Shown: positions 1 to 7,833, counted from the first letter of the stretch. The stretch is 35,231 nt of DNA from a virus (IMGVR_UViG_3300046538_000304:1-35231); one strand, 5' to 3'. A program made the numbers and translations. Notes: generated by a model not told the origin, from the letters alone.

Positions 1-1011
1 TTACCGCCCCTCCAACAACTCCGCCGCCTGATCCAGCAACACCAAAGGCTCTTTAGCCTTATGAATATCCACCGACAACAACTGCCGAAACTTCCGCGCC
101 CCGGGAAACCCGGTGCCCAGGCCCAGCACATGCCGAGTGATGTGGTGCATCGAGCCGCCCGCATCAATATGCGCCGCTATATAAGGCCGCAACTGCGCCA
201 GCGCCTCGGCCCGGCTGATCACTGGCGCCGTGCTGCCGAACAGTTGCTGATCCACCTCAGCCGTCACATAAGGGTTGTGATACGCCTCACGACCCAACAT
301 CACGCCGTCGAACGTCTGCAAATGCTCGTGACAGGCTTCCAGCGTCTTGATCCCACCGTTGAGAATAATCTCCAACTCCGGAAAATCCGTCTTCAAACGC
401 GCCGCCACGTCATAACGCAGAGGCGGAATGTCGCGATTCTCCTTCGGCGACAACCCCTCCAGAATCGCAATCCGCGCATGCACCGTAAAACTCGTGCACC
501 CGGCATCCCGAACCGTGCCGACGAAATCACACAACTCCTCGTAACTGTCCCGCCCGTTGATCCCGATCCGATGCTTCACCGTCACCGGAATCGACACCGC
601 ATCGCGCATCGCCTTCACACAATCAGCCACCAACTGCGGATGCCCCATGAGGCACGCACCGATCATATTGTTCTGCACCCGGTCACTCGGGCAGCCGACA
701 TTTAGATTCACCTCGTCGTAACCGTGCTCCTGCGCCATGCGTGCACACATCGCCAGGTCCAGCGGCACACTGCCGCCGAGTTGCAGGGCGAGGGGGTGTT
801 CGGCTTCGTTGTGACGCAGGAAGCGGTCGTGATCGCCGTTGAGCAGCGCACCGGTGGTGACCATTTCGGTGTAGAGGAGGGCGTGCTTGGAGAGTAGGCG
901 TAGGAAAAAACGGCAATGCCTATCAGTCCAATCCATCATGGGTGCAACGCTAAAGCGTCTAGACACTGTAGAGCTTGAGTTTGCTGGGTATGTAGCTGAT
1001 TTCTGTACCAT
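1..1011 (-). CDS. dusA: tRNA-dihydrouridine synthase A
   Basis: DusA is the flavoprotein that reduces uridines in the tRNA D-loop to dihydrouridine with FMN and NADPH, in the cytoplasm. The 336-residue product is full length and complete. Visible family motifs are APMMDWTDRHC (residues 23-33), TEMVTTGA (48-55), the catalytic cysteine in NVGCPSDRV (C107), and the FMN-phosphate-site motifs NGGIKT and GREAYHNP near the C terminus. The start ATG at 1011 has only a weak upstream AGAG. Residues 1-22 lie on the phage side of the att core (925-945), so the prophage appears to supply the start codon, N terminus and upstream region of a host gene. The integrase is transcribed divergently 66-102 bases away. 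Family assignment is certain; the hybrid origin is inference from the att repeat. Confidence 0.97.
   Translation of the reverse strand: MVQKSATYPANSSSTVSRRFSVAPMMDWTDRHCRFFLRLLSKHALLYTEMVTTGALLNGDHDRFLRHNEAEHPLALQLGGSVPLDLAMCARMAQEHGYDEVNLNVGCPSDRVQNNMIGACLMGHPQLVADCVKAMRDAVSIPVTVKHRIGINGRDSYEELCDFVGTVRDAGCTSFTVHARIAILEGLSPKENRDIPPLRYDVAARLKTDFPELEIILNGGIKTLEACHEHLQTFDGVMLGREAYHNPYVTAEVDQQLFGSTAPVISRAEALAQLRPYIAAHIDAGGSMHHITRHVLGLGTGFPGARKFRQLLSVDIHKAKEPLVLLDQAAELLEGR
925..945. repeat. attL core inside dusA codons 23-29
   Basis: This 21-base stretch encodes A-P-M-M-D-W-T of DusA on the minus strand. It recurs in the same orientation at 34823-34843 with three mismatches. The highly conserved 5' segment of dusA is a known integration target for a family of tyrosine integrases that regenerate the gene. 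The integrase gene sits just inside this end, as expected for attL. Confidence 0.75.
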
Positions 1012-1069
1012 TTTGCTCTACGTGTTCAAAGCCGGTTTTAGGGGGTAAATGGGCGTTTTTTAAAGGTCG

Positions 1070-1086
1070 TTGGTACAATGTACCAA
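1070..1086. promoter_or_regulatory. 17-bp palindrome at the integrase start (TTGGTAC...GTACCAA)
   Basis: TTGGTACA-A-TGTACCAA is a perfect 8+1+8 dyad covering the first possible integrase start codon. A further half-site TTGTACCA follows at about 1099-1106. It lies in the divergent dusA/int intergenic region. It may be an autoregulatory operator or an arm-type integrase/excisionase site; the same TGGTAC core recurs beside attR at 34751 and 34762. Confidence 0.45.
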
Positions 1087-1113
1087 TCCCTTCAGCAATT
1101 GTACCAGTTGACC

Positions 1114-2238
1114 ATGGCCACGATCAGAGCACGGAAACGCACCGACGGCAGCACCAGTTACACGGCACAGATACGCCTGTTTCGCGACGGTGCGCAAGTT
1201 TACCAAGAGAGCCAGACCTTCGCCCGGAAACAGGCCGCCCAGGCTTGGGTGAGAAAACGCGAAACTGAACTGGATCAGCCTGGCGCAATCGAGCGCGCAA
1301 ATCGCAAAGGCGCGACGGTCAAGGAAATGATCGATCGCTACCTGGATGAAATGGAAAAGGTTCGACCGCTCGGGAAGACCAAGCTCGCCACGCTTAAAGC
1401 GATCAGCGAATCGTACCTGGGCAAATTGAATGACCAGGACATCAACAGTCAGCAGTTGGTGGAGTATGCGCTGTGGCGGATGGGCAAGGAGGGCGGGAAC
1501 GTACAGCCTCAGACGGCTGGTAATGATCTGGCGCATCTGGGCGCGGTGCTTTCGATCGCTCGACCTGCTTGGGGCTATGAGGTCGATCCGCACGCAATGA
1601 CGGATGCTCGGCGGGTGTTGAAAAAGCTTGGGTACAACATGAAAAGTCGCGAGCGCGACCGACGCCCCACTTTGGACGAACTCGACAAGCTGCTAAAGCA
1701 TTTTCAGGGTATCCAAGCTCGTCGCCCAACGTCGATCAATATGCTCAAAATGACTGGGTTTGCGTTGTTCTCAACACGTCGCCAAGAGGAAATAACGCGG
1801 ATTCAATGGGCGGACCTCGATGAGGTAGGCAAGCGGGTGCTGGTGCGCGACATGAAAAATCCGGGTCAGAAGATCGGCAACAATGTCTGGTGTCATTTAC
1901 CGCCGGAAGCGTGGGCCATTCTGCAAACCATGCCGAAGGTGCTACCTGAGATATTTCCGTATAGCGCGGAGTCTGTATCCGCCTCTTGGACCAGAGCTTG
2001 TCATATGGTTGGCATTGAGGACCTGCACTTTCATGACCTGCGCCACGATGGCGTTAGCCGGCTGTTCGAAATGGACTGGGATATTCCTCGGGTCGCGAGT
2101 GTGTCGGGGCATCGAGATTGGAACTCAATGCGGCGTTATACCCATTTGCGAGGGAGGGGTGATGTGTATGCGAAATGGGAGTGGTACGAGAAGATCCTAC
2201 AGGCGCCCATAAAGTTGGGCGCTAGGACGCTGAAGTGA
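1114..2238 (+). CDS. int: Phage tyrosine recombinase (integrase), dusA-type
   Basis: Site-specific recombinase that would integrate and, with a directionality factor, excise the prophage at dusA. With the start at 1114 (MATIRARKR...) it has 374 residues. An N-terminal AP2-like/arm-binding region is followed by a core-binding domain and a catalytic domain with R223 (in STRRQEEI), H307-x-x-R310-H311 (HDLRH), H333 (SGHRD) and the nucleophile Y342 (RRYTHL). The set is complete. An in-frame ATG at 1078 with an AAGGT upstream would add 12 residues. I prefer 1114 because the domain begins there, although no good ribosome site precedes it. The gene lies directly inside attL, consistent with self-directed integration. 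Confidence 0.93.
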   Translation: MATIRARKRTDGSTSYTAQIRLFRDGAQVYQESQTFARKQAAQAWVRKRETELDQPGAIERANRKGATVKEMIDRYLDEMEKVRPLGKTKLATLKAISESYLGKLNDQDINSQQLVEYALWRMGKEGGNVQPQTAGNDLAHLGAVLSIARPAWGYEVDPHAMTDARRVLKKLGYNMKSRERDRRPTLDELDKLLKHFQGIQARRPTSINMLKMTGFALFSTRRQEEITRIQWADLDEVGKRVLVRDMKNPGQKIGNNVWCHLPPEAWAILQTMPKVLPEIFPYSAESVSASWTRACHMVGIEDLHFHDLRHDGVSRLFEMDWDIPRVASVSGHRDWNSMRRYTHLRGRGDVYAKWEWYEKILQAPIKLGARTLK

Positions 2239-2239
2239 A

Positions 2240-2515
2240 TTAGCTACTGCGTGGTGCGCTATTCAGCTGAATGCTCTCTTTGACGGCAGCGGCGCGCTGA
2301 GCATCCAGGTATTCGGAAAGGTCTGTAATGTGAATCCCCTTTGCGCTTTTTTGGCTCGGCTCCATGCGCGTAATGGGGATTTTTATTTGTCCGGCCCCCA
2401 CCTTGCGTTGGAACATGTCCGTAGTGAGATGGGTGAAGTAGTCCTTACAAACTCTTTCCAAAGGAATGACGACTTGGCCGTTGTATTGGGCCATGAGGAC
2501 GAACAGCGTTTTCAT
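2240..2515 (-). CDS. Pyocin activator PrtN-family protein
   Basis: A 91-residue protein with the PrtN-family pattern: MKTLFVLMAQYNGQ, then VIPLE-VCKDYF-HLT, then the signature SQKSAKGIHITDL and a basic C-terminal helix. PrtN of P. aeruginosa activates R/F/S pyocin transcription; prophage paralogues probably act as small DNA-binding regulators or directionality factors. It is preceded by a strong AAAGGAG seven bases before the ATG. It is the last gene of the minus-strand early operon and ends two bases from the integrase stop, convergently. That position next to int is where P2-like phages or other prophages often place an excisionase/Cox-type gene, so a role in excision is plausible. Family call is firm; role is inference. 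Confidence 0.85.
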   Translation of the reverse strand: MKTLFVLMAQYNGQVVIPLERVCKDYFTHLTTDMFQRKVGAGQIKIPITRMEPSQKSAKGIHITDLSEYLDAQRAAAVKESIQLNSAPRSS

Positions 2516-2546
2516 AGTGTTGCTCCTTTAAAGCAGGTTAATCGGA

Positions 2547-2840
2547 TTAGTCTTGTCGAGCCAAATGCACGACCAGGTCGTTAAAACCAGATTCGTCCTC
2601 GATACATGATCGCCACTCTAGAACTCTCAGGATCTGCATTCTGCTGCAGCCGTCCACCAGAATTTCTCGCTGACCTCCTGACGCACGAACTTCGAGAATC
2701 TCCACCAGACTGTCTTCGCCATATGTTCCCGCCTGTACGATAGGAGCGCTTTGCCCTATTGCGTTCAGTCGGTCTTGGACCTCCTGCAGCTTTAAGGGTT
2801 TGCCGTCGCCGCTGTCCCCTATAAAGATTTGAACCTGCAT
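2547..2840 (-). CDS. Hypothetical early protein (97 aa)
   Basis: I do not recognise this family. The product is 97 residues, soluble and acidic. It contains DGKPLKLQEVQDRLNAIG and a strand-rich middle part, with an ILEVRASGGQREILVDG stretch that looks like a small alpha/beta fold. A good AAGGAG precedes the ATG at 2840 by eight bases. It sits between the primase-helicase and the PrtN-like gene in the same operon, 13 bases after the primase stop, so it is an early gene. No signal peptide or membrane segment is visible. Confidence 0.7.
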   Translation of the reverse strand: MQVQIFIGDSGDGKPLKLQEVQDRLNAIGQSAPIVQAGTYGEDSLVEILEVRASGGQREILVDGCSRMQILRVLEWRSCIEDESGFNDLVVHLARQD

Positions 2841-2853
2841 TTTTTCCTCTCCT

Positions 2854-5649
2854 TTACGCTTTGAAAATCCAGCATTTCACTGTTGTGGGGCGTCCTGGTG
2901 CCAATGGCGTTCTGCTGTTAAGCGCGGCGCGAACGGCGCTGTGCACAGCCTTGTTGCCGTCTAGGAATTTGTGGGATCGGGACTCTTTGAGAAGGTCGCG
3001 CAGGGTGGCCACGTCGGCCAGCTTCTGTTTGTGCTCTGCAGCGCGTTCACTGAACTCGTTGAGGTTGATCGCGATAACGCTCGAATCGCTGCTGTGATTG
3101 ACCACGGGGTCTTCGTTCAACGATTCGAGGTAGTCGTAAACTTCCCAGAACTCGGCCACCGCAGGGTGATCAGAGCTGATCGAGGCCTGGCGCTCGATAG
3201 CCATGCGCACGATCTGGCGCTGGGTTGCCGCTACTTGTGGTTCGCTTAGTTTCAGGATCAAGCGCAGAGCATCGAGCAGGGCGAGTAGCTGGGCGTGGTT
3301 CTTACTGATCCGTTCGACGCGGATATAACCGCGCAGGTCGTAACCGCAACTGCTGCAATTGCCTTGTTCGTTGGGATACTCGGTGCCACAGGCGAAACAG
3401 TGGGTGTGCAAGCGACGTAGCTTGGCTTCGTGCTCGGGCATGCGCTGGGCAAAGAGTTCGAGGACAGCACATTCTTTACCAACTGCGCGGATCAAAAAGT
3501 GGCTGAGTGTGTCGCCATCCAAGGCATTGAGTTTGTCCGCTGCCGCCCGGCTTTCCGGAGTGACGGTAGGACGGATGAAATGCAGTTTGACGATCCGCGT
3601 CATGATCGCTTCATGAGCGACCACCGCGGCGTTCTGGCTGATCGCAATCGTCCCGCGAAATGGCGGTTCGTAAGTTTCGTTGCCAGCAGTTTTTACGCCT
3701 TTGGTGGCTAAGGTGCCTCCGCCGTAGAAATCCTTCAGCTCGTCCCACTCGAATGTCTTTGCGTGGGATCGATCATCGCCGTGACGGTCCGCCTCAAGGA
3801 AAACGACGGGCATGCCTGACACCTGGCCCATCAACCGCGAACGACCGGCCTTCGTTGACTTCATTGGGTCGAAACCTTCGTAGCCTTCACGGCCGAGTAG
3901 TTTCCACAGCAGGTTCAGCAGCGTAGTTTTGCCGGCGCCGGCCTCACCGGTGGCTTCCAGAAAGGGGAATGACTGGTAACGGGCGCGGATCTGCTCACAG
4001 AACAGCGAGCCGAAGAAGAACAGCAGCGCCACCAGACCCTGAGCGCCGAAGCAGGTCCAGAGCAATTGCAGCCACTTCTCGTCAAAGTCTTTCGAGTCAT
4101 GCTGCAGCTTGATGGCTACACCTTTCTGCAGCGTTTTCAGGCGCAGCTTCCCGAACTCGAAATAGTCTTCGCTGTTGACCTTGTAGATGACGCCGTTCTT
4201 GATCGCGATGTCGCCATAGACGTAGCTGCTGTATTCCTTGCTGTAGCCCACATAATCGATCGTCGAAACGGTTTTGATGCCGAACAGTTGATCCTTCATG
4301 AGCTTGTCCAGCTGCTGCCCGCTACCGGTGTACATCGCACCTGCTGCCATCCCCAGCAGACGCTTTTTGAACTCGCTGGCTGCCGAGAGCTGACCGCTCG
4401 TGAAGGTGTTTTTCACGCTCTCGGAGTCGTGAGGGAAGTCCACACGCAGGTAGTACCAGGACTCATCCGTCACTTCGTTGCGTTGGAAATACAGGGCTTG
4501 CGGGTAGCAGTTGGCGATCTCGACGACGCTGCCGGATTGCTGCAGGGCCTTTTCGCGTTGTTGCGATTGGTTGAGCAGCTGATCGTCGTGACTCTCACTG
4601 TCCTCAATGTCCTGCATTGCGCGGTTGAACTTCTCCATGTCCAACTTGAACCAGTAGAGACGGTTGCTGAAGCCTAGGTGGAATTCGCCGCGCTTGTTCC
4701 AGTCGTACATCAGCAACGCTTTTTCGGCCGCACTCTCGGCCAGCAGAAGTGCGCCCTGGTGGCGTGCTTGCTTGAGGTCAGCGGTGATCTGATCTGCCCG
4801 CTGGCTTTCGTCGTCGATGAATCCCCAGCGTTGATGCAAGTCGTTCCAGTCGGTCTTGCGGCCGTCACGGAGCGCGATCTGTGCGGCCTCGCAGGCGAAG
4901 CCCAGGGCACGCGCCTGGCGCACCCAACGTTTGGTGTAGACATGGGCGCCGGACTCGTTATCGAGAGCCCAAACCAGCTTGGGCAGATTCCCCTCTCGAC
5001 TACGGGCCAGTGCCCGCAGTGATTCCTCAGGGAAAGCGTTCGAGGACATGGCCGATACGGCGGCGCGGTCGTTGTGCACCAGGGCGATTGCGTCAAAGAT
5101 GCCTTCCACAATCCAGATTTCTTTGACCTCGAGCAGGTCAACGCACGGTGGGCACCACCAGACGCCACGATAACTTTCCCCAGGTTTAAACCTGGCCTTC
5201 ATTTTTCCGAAGCGATGTGGTTGATCGATCAGGCGTTCCCACCAACCGCCCTTTTCCAAGGCGAAGCGCACAGTGGCGCTGCCGGCGTTAAATTCGGCGG
5301 AGTAAAACGTTTCCTGAGTGAACCAACCTTGAATCAGCTCAAGCCGAAAGCCCCGGGCAAACTCCAGGTATGCGCGTGCTGTAGCGGTAGGGTGCTGATC
5401 AGTTGCTGGTGCGCGTTTGCTCCAGTCCTCAAACAGGTCGTCGTAGATCTCTTTCACATGCAGCATATGGCCGCACTTTTCCGGTCGACCGCAGATAATC
5501 ATCCACGGCGTATCGAACCGTGAGTACAGCTCTTTCTTCCTGCATTTAGGGCAGGTGCCACCGCGCATGTAGTCAGTGCCGGTACGGTGTTTCAAACCGT
5601 AGTCGGACTGGAGGCGCTGCAGCACGTCGTGACGGAGATCTTCTCTCAT
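2854..5649 (-). CDS. Phage primase-helicase (zinc finger, TOPRIM, P-loop ATPase)
   Basis: This 931-residue protein probably primes and unwinds phage DNA at the replication fork. It opens with a zinc-binding module (C33-x2-C36 ... C53-x5-C59). A TOPRIM-like segment follows at about residues 165-290 (IWIVEGIFDAIAL, then VWALDNESG, then GRKTDWNDLHQ). The helicase part has Walker A GEAGAGKTT near residue 568, a VVFLEADRH Walker B-like strand, and a TIAISQN sensor region. A second zinc ribbon (CFACGTE ... CSSCGY) lies near residues 750-772. The start at 5649 has a poor ribosome site but lies two bases after the upstream gene's stop, which suggests translational coupling. It replaces the rolling-circle gpA protein of P2 and is the phage's likely only replication protein. 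Confidence 0.88.
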   Translation of the reverse strand: MREDLRHDVLQRLQSDYGLKHRTGTDYMRGGTCPKCRKKELYSRFDTPWMIICGRPEKCGHMLHVKEIYDDLFEDWSKRAPATDQHPTATARAYLEFARGFRLELIQGWFTQETFYSAEFNAGSATVRFALEKGGWWERLIDQPHRFGKMKARFKPGESYRGVWWCPPCVDLLEVKEIWIVEGIFDAIALVHNDRAAVSAMSSNAFPEESLRALARSREGNLPKLVWALDNESGAHVYTKRWVRQARALGFACEAAQIALRDGRKTDWNDLHQRWGFIDDESQRADQITADLKQARHQGALLLAESAAEKALLMYDWNKRGEFHLGFSNRLYWFKLDMEKFNRAMQDIEDSESHDDQLLNQSQQREKALQQSGSVVEIANCYPQALYFQRNEVTDESWYYLRVDFPHDSESVKNTFTSGQLSAASEFKKRLLGMAAGAMYTGSGQQLDKLMKDQLFGIKTVSTIDYVGYSKEYSSYVYGDIAIKNGVIYKVNSEDYFEFGKLRLKTLQKGVAIKLQHDSKDFDEKWLQLLWTCFGAQGLVALLFFFGSLFCEQIRARYQSFPFLEATGEAGAGKTTLLNLLWKLLGREGYEGFDPMKSTKAGRSRLMGQVSGMPVVFLEADRHGDDRSHAKTFEWDELKDFYGGGTLATKGVKTAGNETYEPPFRGTIAISQNAAVVAHEAIMTRIVKLHFIRPTVTPESRAAADKLNALDGDTLSHFLIRAVGKECAVLELFAQRMPEHEAKLRRLHTHCFACGTEYPNEQGNCSSCGYDLRGYIRVERISKNHAQLLALLDALRLILKLSEPQVAATQRQIVRMAIERQASISSDHPAVAEFWEVYDYLESLNEDPVVNHSSDSSVIAINLNEFSERAAEHKQKLADVATLRDLLKESRSHKFLDGNKAVHSAVRAALNSRTPLAPGRPTTVKCWIFKA

Positions 5650-5651
5650 GG

Positions 5652-5885
5652 TTATTTCACTGCTTTGAGGCTGAGGGTGAGGGCGCCGATCAAGTGTTTC
5701 TGAGCGGCCATCACTGGGCTGTTGGCAAGGATCGATCCGTGGCGAAGGCCATCGGGAATCAGGCGGTATTGGTCTGCGTACCAGAGGTCATTGAGGCTGA
5801 GACGGTATTGCTCGCGCAGGTTGGCCAAGAGCGCTTGAGCCTGATCGGGCGTCAGTTTTGCGTTGATGTTCATGGCGTTTTCCAT
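5652..5885 (-). CDS. Hypothetical early protein (77 aa)
   Basis: Small soluble protein of 77 residues with helical character: LTPDQAQALLANLREQYRLSLNDLWYADQYRL, read in two short blocks, then a hydrophobic C-terminal helix. I chose the ATG at 5885 because a TGAGG lies seven bases upstream; a TTG two codons earlier is also open. It is placed immediately upstream of the primase-helicase in the early operon, ending two bases from its ATG, and may be translationally coupled to it. No function is recognised. Confidence 0.6.
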   Translation of the reverse strand: MENAMNINAKLTPDQAQALLANLREQYRLSLNDLWYADQYRLIPDGLRHGSILANSPVMAAQKHLIGALTLSLKAVK

Positions 5886-5958
5886 CGTCAAACCTCAATT
5901 TCGGGCGCAGCTCACCCAAACCCACGGGGGTGGGGCAGGCGGGTTTATTGGTTGGGGG

Positions 5959-6324
5959 TTACGGTGCGGCTACGCGGAAACGACCGTTGTCCGGTGCGTT
6001 GAGAATGCGTTCGTAGATCAGGCTGACTGGGACGGCCCACGTGTTACCGGTGGCCGGGTCGATGATGACGGTATGCGTCGACGTGCTGCTGACGATGTCC
6101 AGGCGCTGCCGATCTCGAACGACGGACATATCGCTGCAGGCCAAATGCACCAGTTTTTCAGCCGTCTGTGTCAGCACGTCATAGTCGCTAACCAGGTGCT
6201 GCACGGCGCGGTCGAACAGCTGTTGATCGTTGCCCAGGTGTTCGCAGTGGTGGCGTTCCAAGAACACAAGCGCTGCGGCTTTGAGCACGTCCTGATATTC
6301 CTGTACTGCAGGCAACTGAATCAT
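5959..6324 (-). CDS. Hypothetical early protein (121 aa)
   Basis: 121-residue soluble protein of unknown function. It has a helical first half (EYQDVLKAAALVFLERHHCEH and a following helix) and a C-terminal strand-rich part with THTVIIDPATGNTWAVPVSLIY. Its start overlaps the stop of the YmfL-like regulator gene as ATGA, so it is translated in the same early transcript. No catalytic motif can be seen; it may be a replication or takeover accessory. Confidence 0.65.
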   Translation of the reverse strand: MIQLPAVQEYQDVLKAAALVFLERHHCEHLGNDQQLFDRAVQHLVSDYDVLTQTAEKLVHLACSDMSVVRDRQRLDIVSSTSTHTVIIDPATGNTWAVPVSLIYERILNAPDNGRFRVAAP

Positions 6325-6800
6325 TTGGATTTCCCCGCGTTCGACGCGTGCAGTTGGATGACAGCCAGAACCTCTGCGTGCCTCGCTGCCAGGTGCAAGG
6401 TGTCTGCATGGAGGATGGCTTCAGCCTCGGCGTCGTTGATGATTCCGTCTTTCAATGCCTCGGCAATGAGGTGGTCCACGGTGCCCTTCTTGGCAGCGGC
6501 CTGGACGCAGCGGGCGTACATCTCGACGTTGTCCAGCGAGTCAGGCTCGGCTACGGGAACAAACATGCCGCCATACATGACCGCGATGTATTCGGGTAAA
6601 AAGGTCGTACCTGCCTCGAGCTCGAGCTGATAGATCTGAGCGTCTGTCAGTGGGCGGCTGTTGTTGTTTTCGTAGGCGTGGTTGTCAAACTTCTTGAGCG
6701 GAAGACCTATGCGAGCTGCCGCACATTCGCGTCCGCCTGGGTAGGTGCAGATAACTGCGCTGACTACCTGACGCCGAGTCTTTAGAACTGAGCTTTTCAT
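6321..6800 (-). CDS. YmfL/CII-like phage regulatory protein
   Basis: Putative DNA-binding regulator of the YmfL type, a group found at the CII position of many lambdoid and P2-like prophages. The 159-residue form starts at 6800 (MKSSVLKTRRQ), where GGGAG lies ten bases upstream; an in-frame ATG at 6830 would add ten residues. The N-terminal half reads as a helix-turn-helix: VVSAVICTYPGGRECAAARIGL, then KKFDNHAYENN, then LTDAQIYQLELEAG. The C-terminal half is helical (DNVEMYARCVQAAAKKGTVD...). It follows the Cro-like gene directly in the rightmost part of the early operon. By position it should act in the lysis/lysogeny switch or start replication genes. Confidence 0.75.
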   Translation of the reverse strand: MKSSVLKTRRQVVSAVICTYPGGRECAAARIGLPLKKFDNHAYENNNSRPLTDAQIYQLELEAGTTFLPEYIAVMYGGMFVPVAEPDSLDNVEMYARCVQAAAKKGTVDHLIAEALKDGIINDAEAEAILHADTLHLAARHAEVLAVIQLHASNAGKSK

Positions 6801-6829
6801 GTTCTGCTTTCTCCCTTGGCCCAGTGCCA

Positions 6830-7030
6830 TTACTGTTCAATCACGCCGTCTTTGATCCCGAGCAATACGGCGGCGCGATGTGCCTCCCCACGGCGACCTT
6901 TTTTACGACCGTTCAAAAGGTCGCTGACCAAATTCTTATTCAGTGAATGGATACGGCAGAACTCCGCAATGCTCATTCCTTTGTGATCCAGGGCCTCACG
7001 GGCTTGCTCGGGTGTAAGGGTGGCGGGCAT
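6830..7030 (-). CDS. Cro-like helix-turn-helix protein
   Basis: 66-residue DNA-binding protein with a compact helix-turn-helix: ARE-ALDHKGMSIAEFCRIHSLNKNLVSDLLNGRKKGRRGEAHRAAVLLG, where SIAEFCRIHSL and KNLVSDLLNG are the two helices. It is the first gene of the leftward early transcript and is divergent from the repressor gene, the normal place of Cro. The promoter called at 7079-7106 would drive it. Expected role: turn down repressor synthesis and start the lytic programme. Function is inferred from fold and position. Confidence 0.8.
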   Translation of the reverse strand: MPATLTPEQAREALDHKGMSIAEFCRIHSLNKNLVSDLLNGRKKGRRGEAHRAAVLLGIKDGVIEQ

Positions 7031-7078
7031 AGTGTTCGCTCGTGTGCGTTTGTGTGGGTTCGTGTTCGTACGGCGCTG

Positions 7079-7106
7079 ATTATGACCAGTTTATTTGTCC
7101 TGTAAA
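7079..7106 (-). promoter_or_regulatory. Early leftward promoter with operator-like dyad
   Basis: On the minus strand TTTACA (7106-7101) and CATAAT (7084-7079) are separated by 16 bases, a good sigma-70 match. The spacer holds an imperfect dyad, GACCAGTTTATTTGTC on the plus strand, a plausible repressor operator. Between it and the Cro-like ATG lie repeated GTGTTCG/GTTCG units (about 7032-7070) that could be further operator copies. Confidence 0.6.
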
Positions 7107-7117
7107 GGGGCTAAAGT

Positions 7118-7486
7118 TTGAAAAAGTTGTCATCGAGTGAGATCTCGGAGTTGAGTGCGGGCGAATGCTTGCGTGAAGAAAGGGTTCGATTGGGGCTTAA
7201 ACAAGAGGAAATGGCTCAGATCGGGGGCGTCACCCGGAACACTCAAGGAAGCTACGAACGAGACGAGCGCCGCCCGGATACTGGCTATTTGAAAGCCTTG
7301 AATGCCGTAGGCCTTGATATTCTCTACGTAGTTACGGGCGTACGAACTCCTGCTCCCGTTGGTGGGTTGAGCGAGGACGAGGAGGTGATGGTTAAGCGCT
7401 ATCGCACCATGCCACCAGATGACCAAAAATCTGTGCGTCGCTTCTTGCAGGCGATCGCGGATGACGTAGCGAAACACTCGAATTAA
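7118..7486 (+). CDS. XRE-family prophage repressor (no peptidase domain)
   Basis: Likely CI-type repressor of lysogeny. The 122-residue protein has an N-terminal XRE helix-turn-helix: LREERVRLGLKQEEMAQIGGV, then TRNTQGSYERDERRPDTGYLKAL. A short helical C-terminal part follows (LSEDEEVMVKRYRTMPPDDQKSVRRFLQAI) that may dimerise. There is no S24/LexA-type autoprotease, so direct RecA-triggered self-cleavage is not expected. A TTG start at 7118 is chosen because AAAGGGG lies seven bases upstream and no ATG is available before the domain. It diverges from the Cro-like gene across the operator region. Confidence 0.82.
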   Translation: MKKLSSSEISELSAGECLREERVRLGLKQEEMAQIGGVTRNTQGSYERDERRPDTGYLKALNAVGLDILYVVTGVRTPAPVGGLSEDEEVMVKRYRTMPPDDQKSVRRFLQAIADDVAKHSN

Positions 7487-7588
7487 CTTGTAACAAAGCA
7501 TGTGGCGCATTCGTCGCCCCTCTGTTTTAAAGCCGTTTCCTGCCCCGATAACGTCGATTCAGCAATGCACTTATATGGAGTAGTGAGC

Positions 7589-7774
7589 ATGTTGGATCGC
7601 GCAGAAATCGATAACGGTCATGTCCAGACTATTGACGTTGAGTGGCACACCCTTTCAAAAATCGAACGTCGTCTGGTCGGGCTTTATCGTCAGCTGACCG
7701 AAGAGGATCGAAAACAACTACGGCGCCTTACTGAGGCTTTGGCGACGATTCCGGAGGAACCGGTAGTTAATTGA
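7589..7774 (+). CDS. Small hypothetical protein downstream of the repressor (61 aa)
   Basis: Unknown 61-residue protein, MLDRAEIDNGHVQTIDVEW followed by LSKIERRLVGLYRQLTEEDRKQLRRL. Its C-terminal helix resembles that of the neighbouring repressor (YRTMPPDDQKSVRRFLQAI against YRQLTEEDRKQLRRLTEAL), so it may be a partner that dimerises with it or a shortened relative. The ATG at 7589 has GGAG eight bases upstream; an earlier in-frame ATG at 7565 or 7502 lacks one. It is probably co-transcribed with the repressor. Confidence 0.6.
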   Translation: MLDRAEIDNGHVQTIDVEWHTLSKIERRLVGLYRQLTEEDRKQLRRLTEALATIPEEPVVN

Positions 7775-7802
7775 TCTCTGATCGCTCATCGATGTAACCG
7801 AT

Positions 7803-7824
7803 CGCCGACAATTCCGAGTCGGCG
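7803..7824 (+). terminator. Possible terminator after the repressor operon
   Basis: CGCCGAC and GTCGGCG form a 7-bp stem with an 8-base loop, followed by a short GTTTG. The U-tract is weak. It lies between the small gene ending at 7774 and the convergent ogr-like gene and could serve either. Confidence 0.4.
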
Positions 7825-7833
7825 GTTTGCGCC

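Noticed and set aside
61-705. Long plus-strand frame opposite dusA
   Set aside because: It is the antisense shadow of a certain gene, with Arg/His-rich composition and no family resemblance.
4066-5523. Several plus-strand frames opposite the primase-helicase
   Set aside because: They lie antisense to a gene with clear motifs, have no ribosome sites and no recognisable domains.
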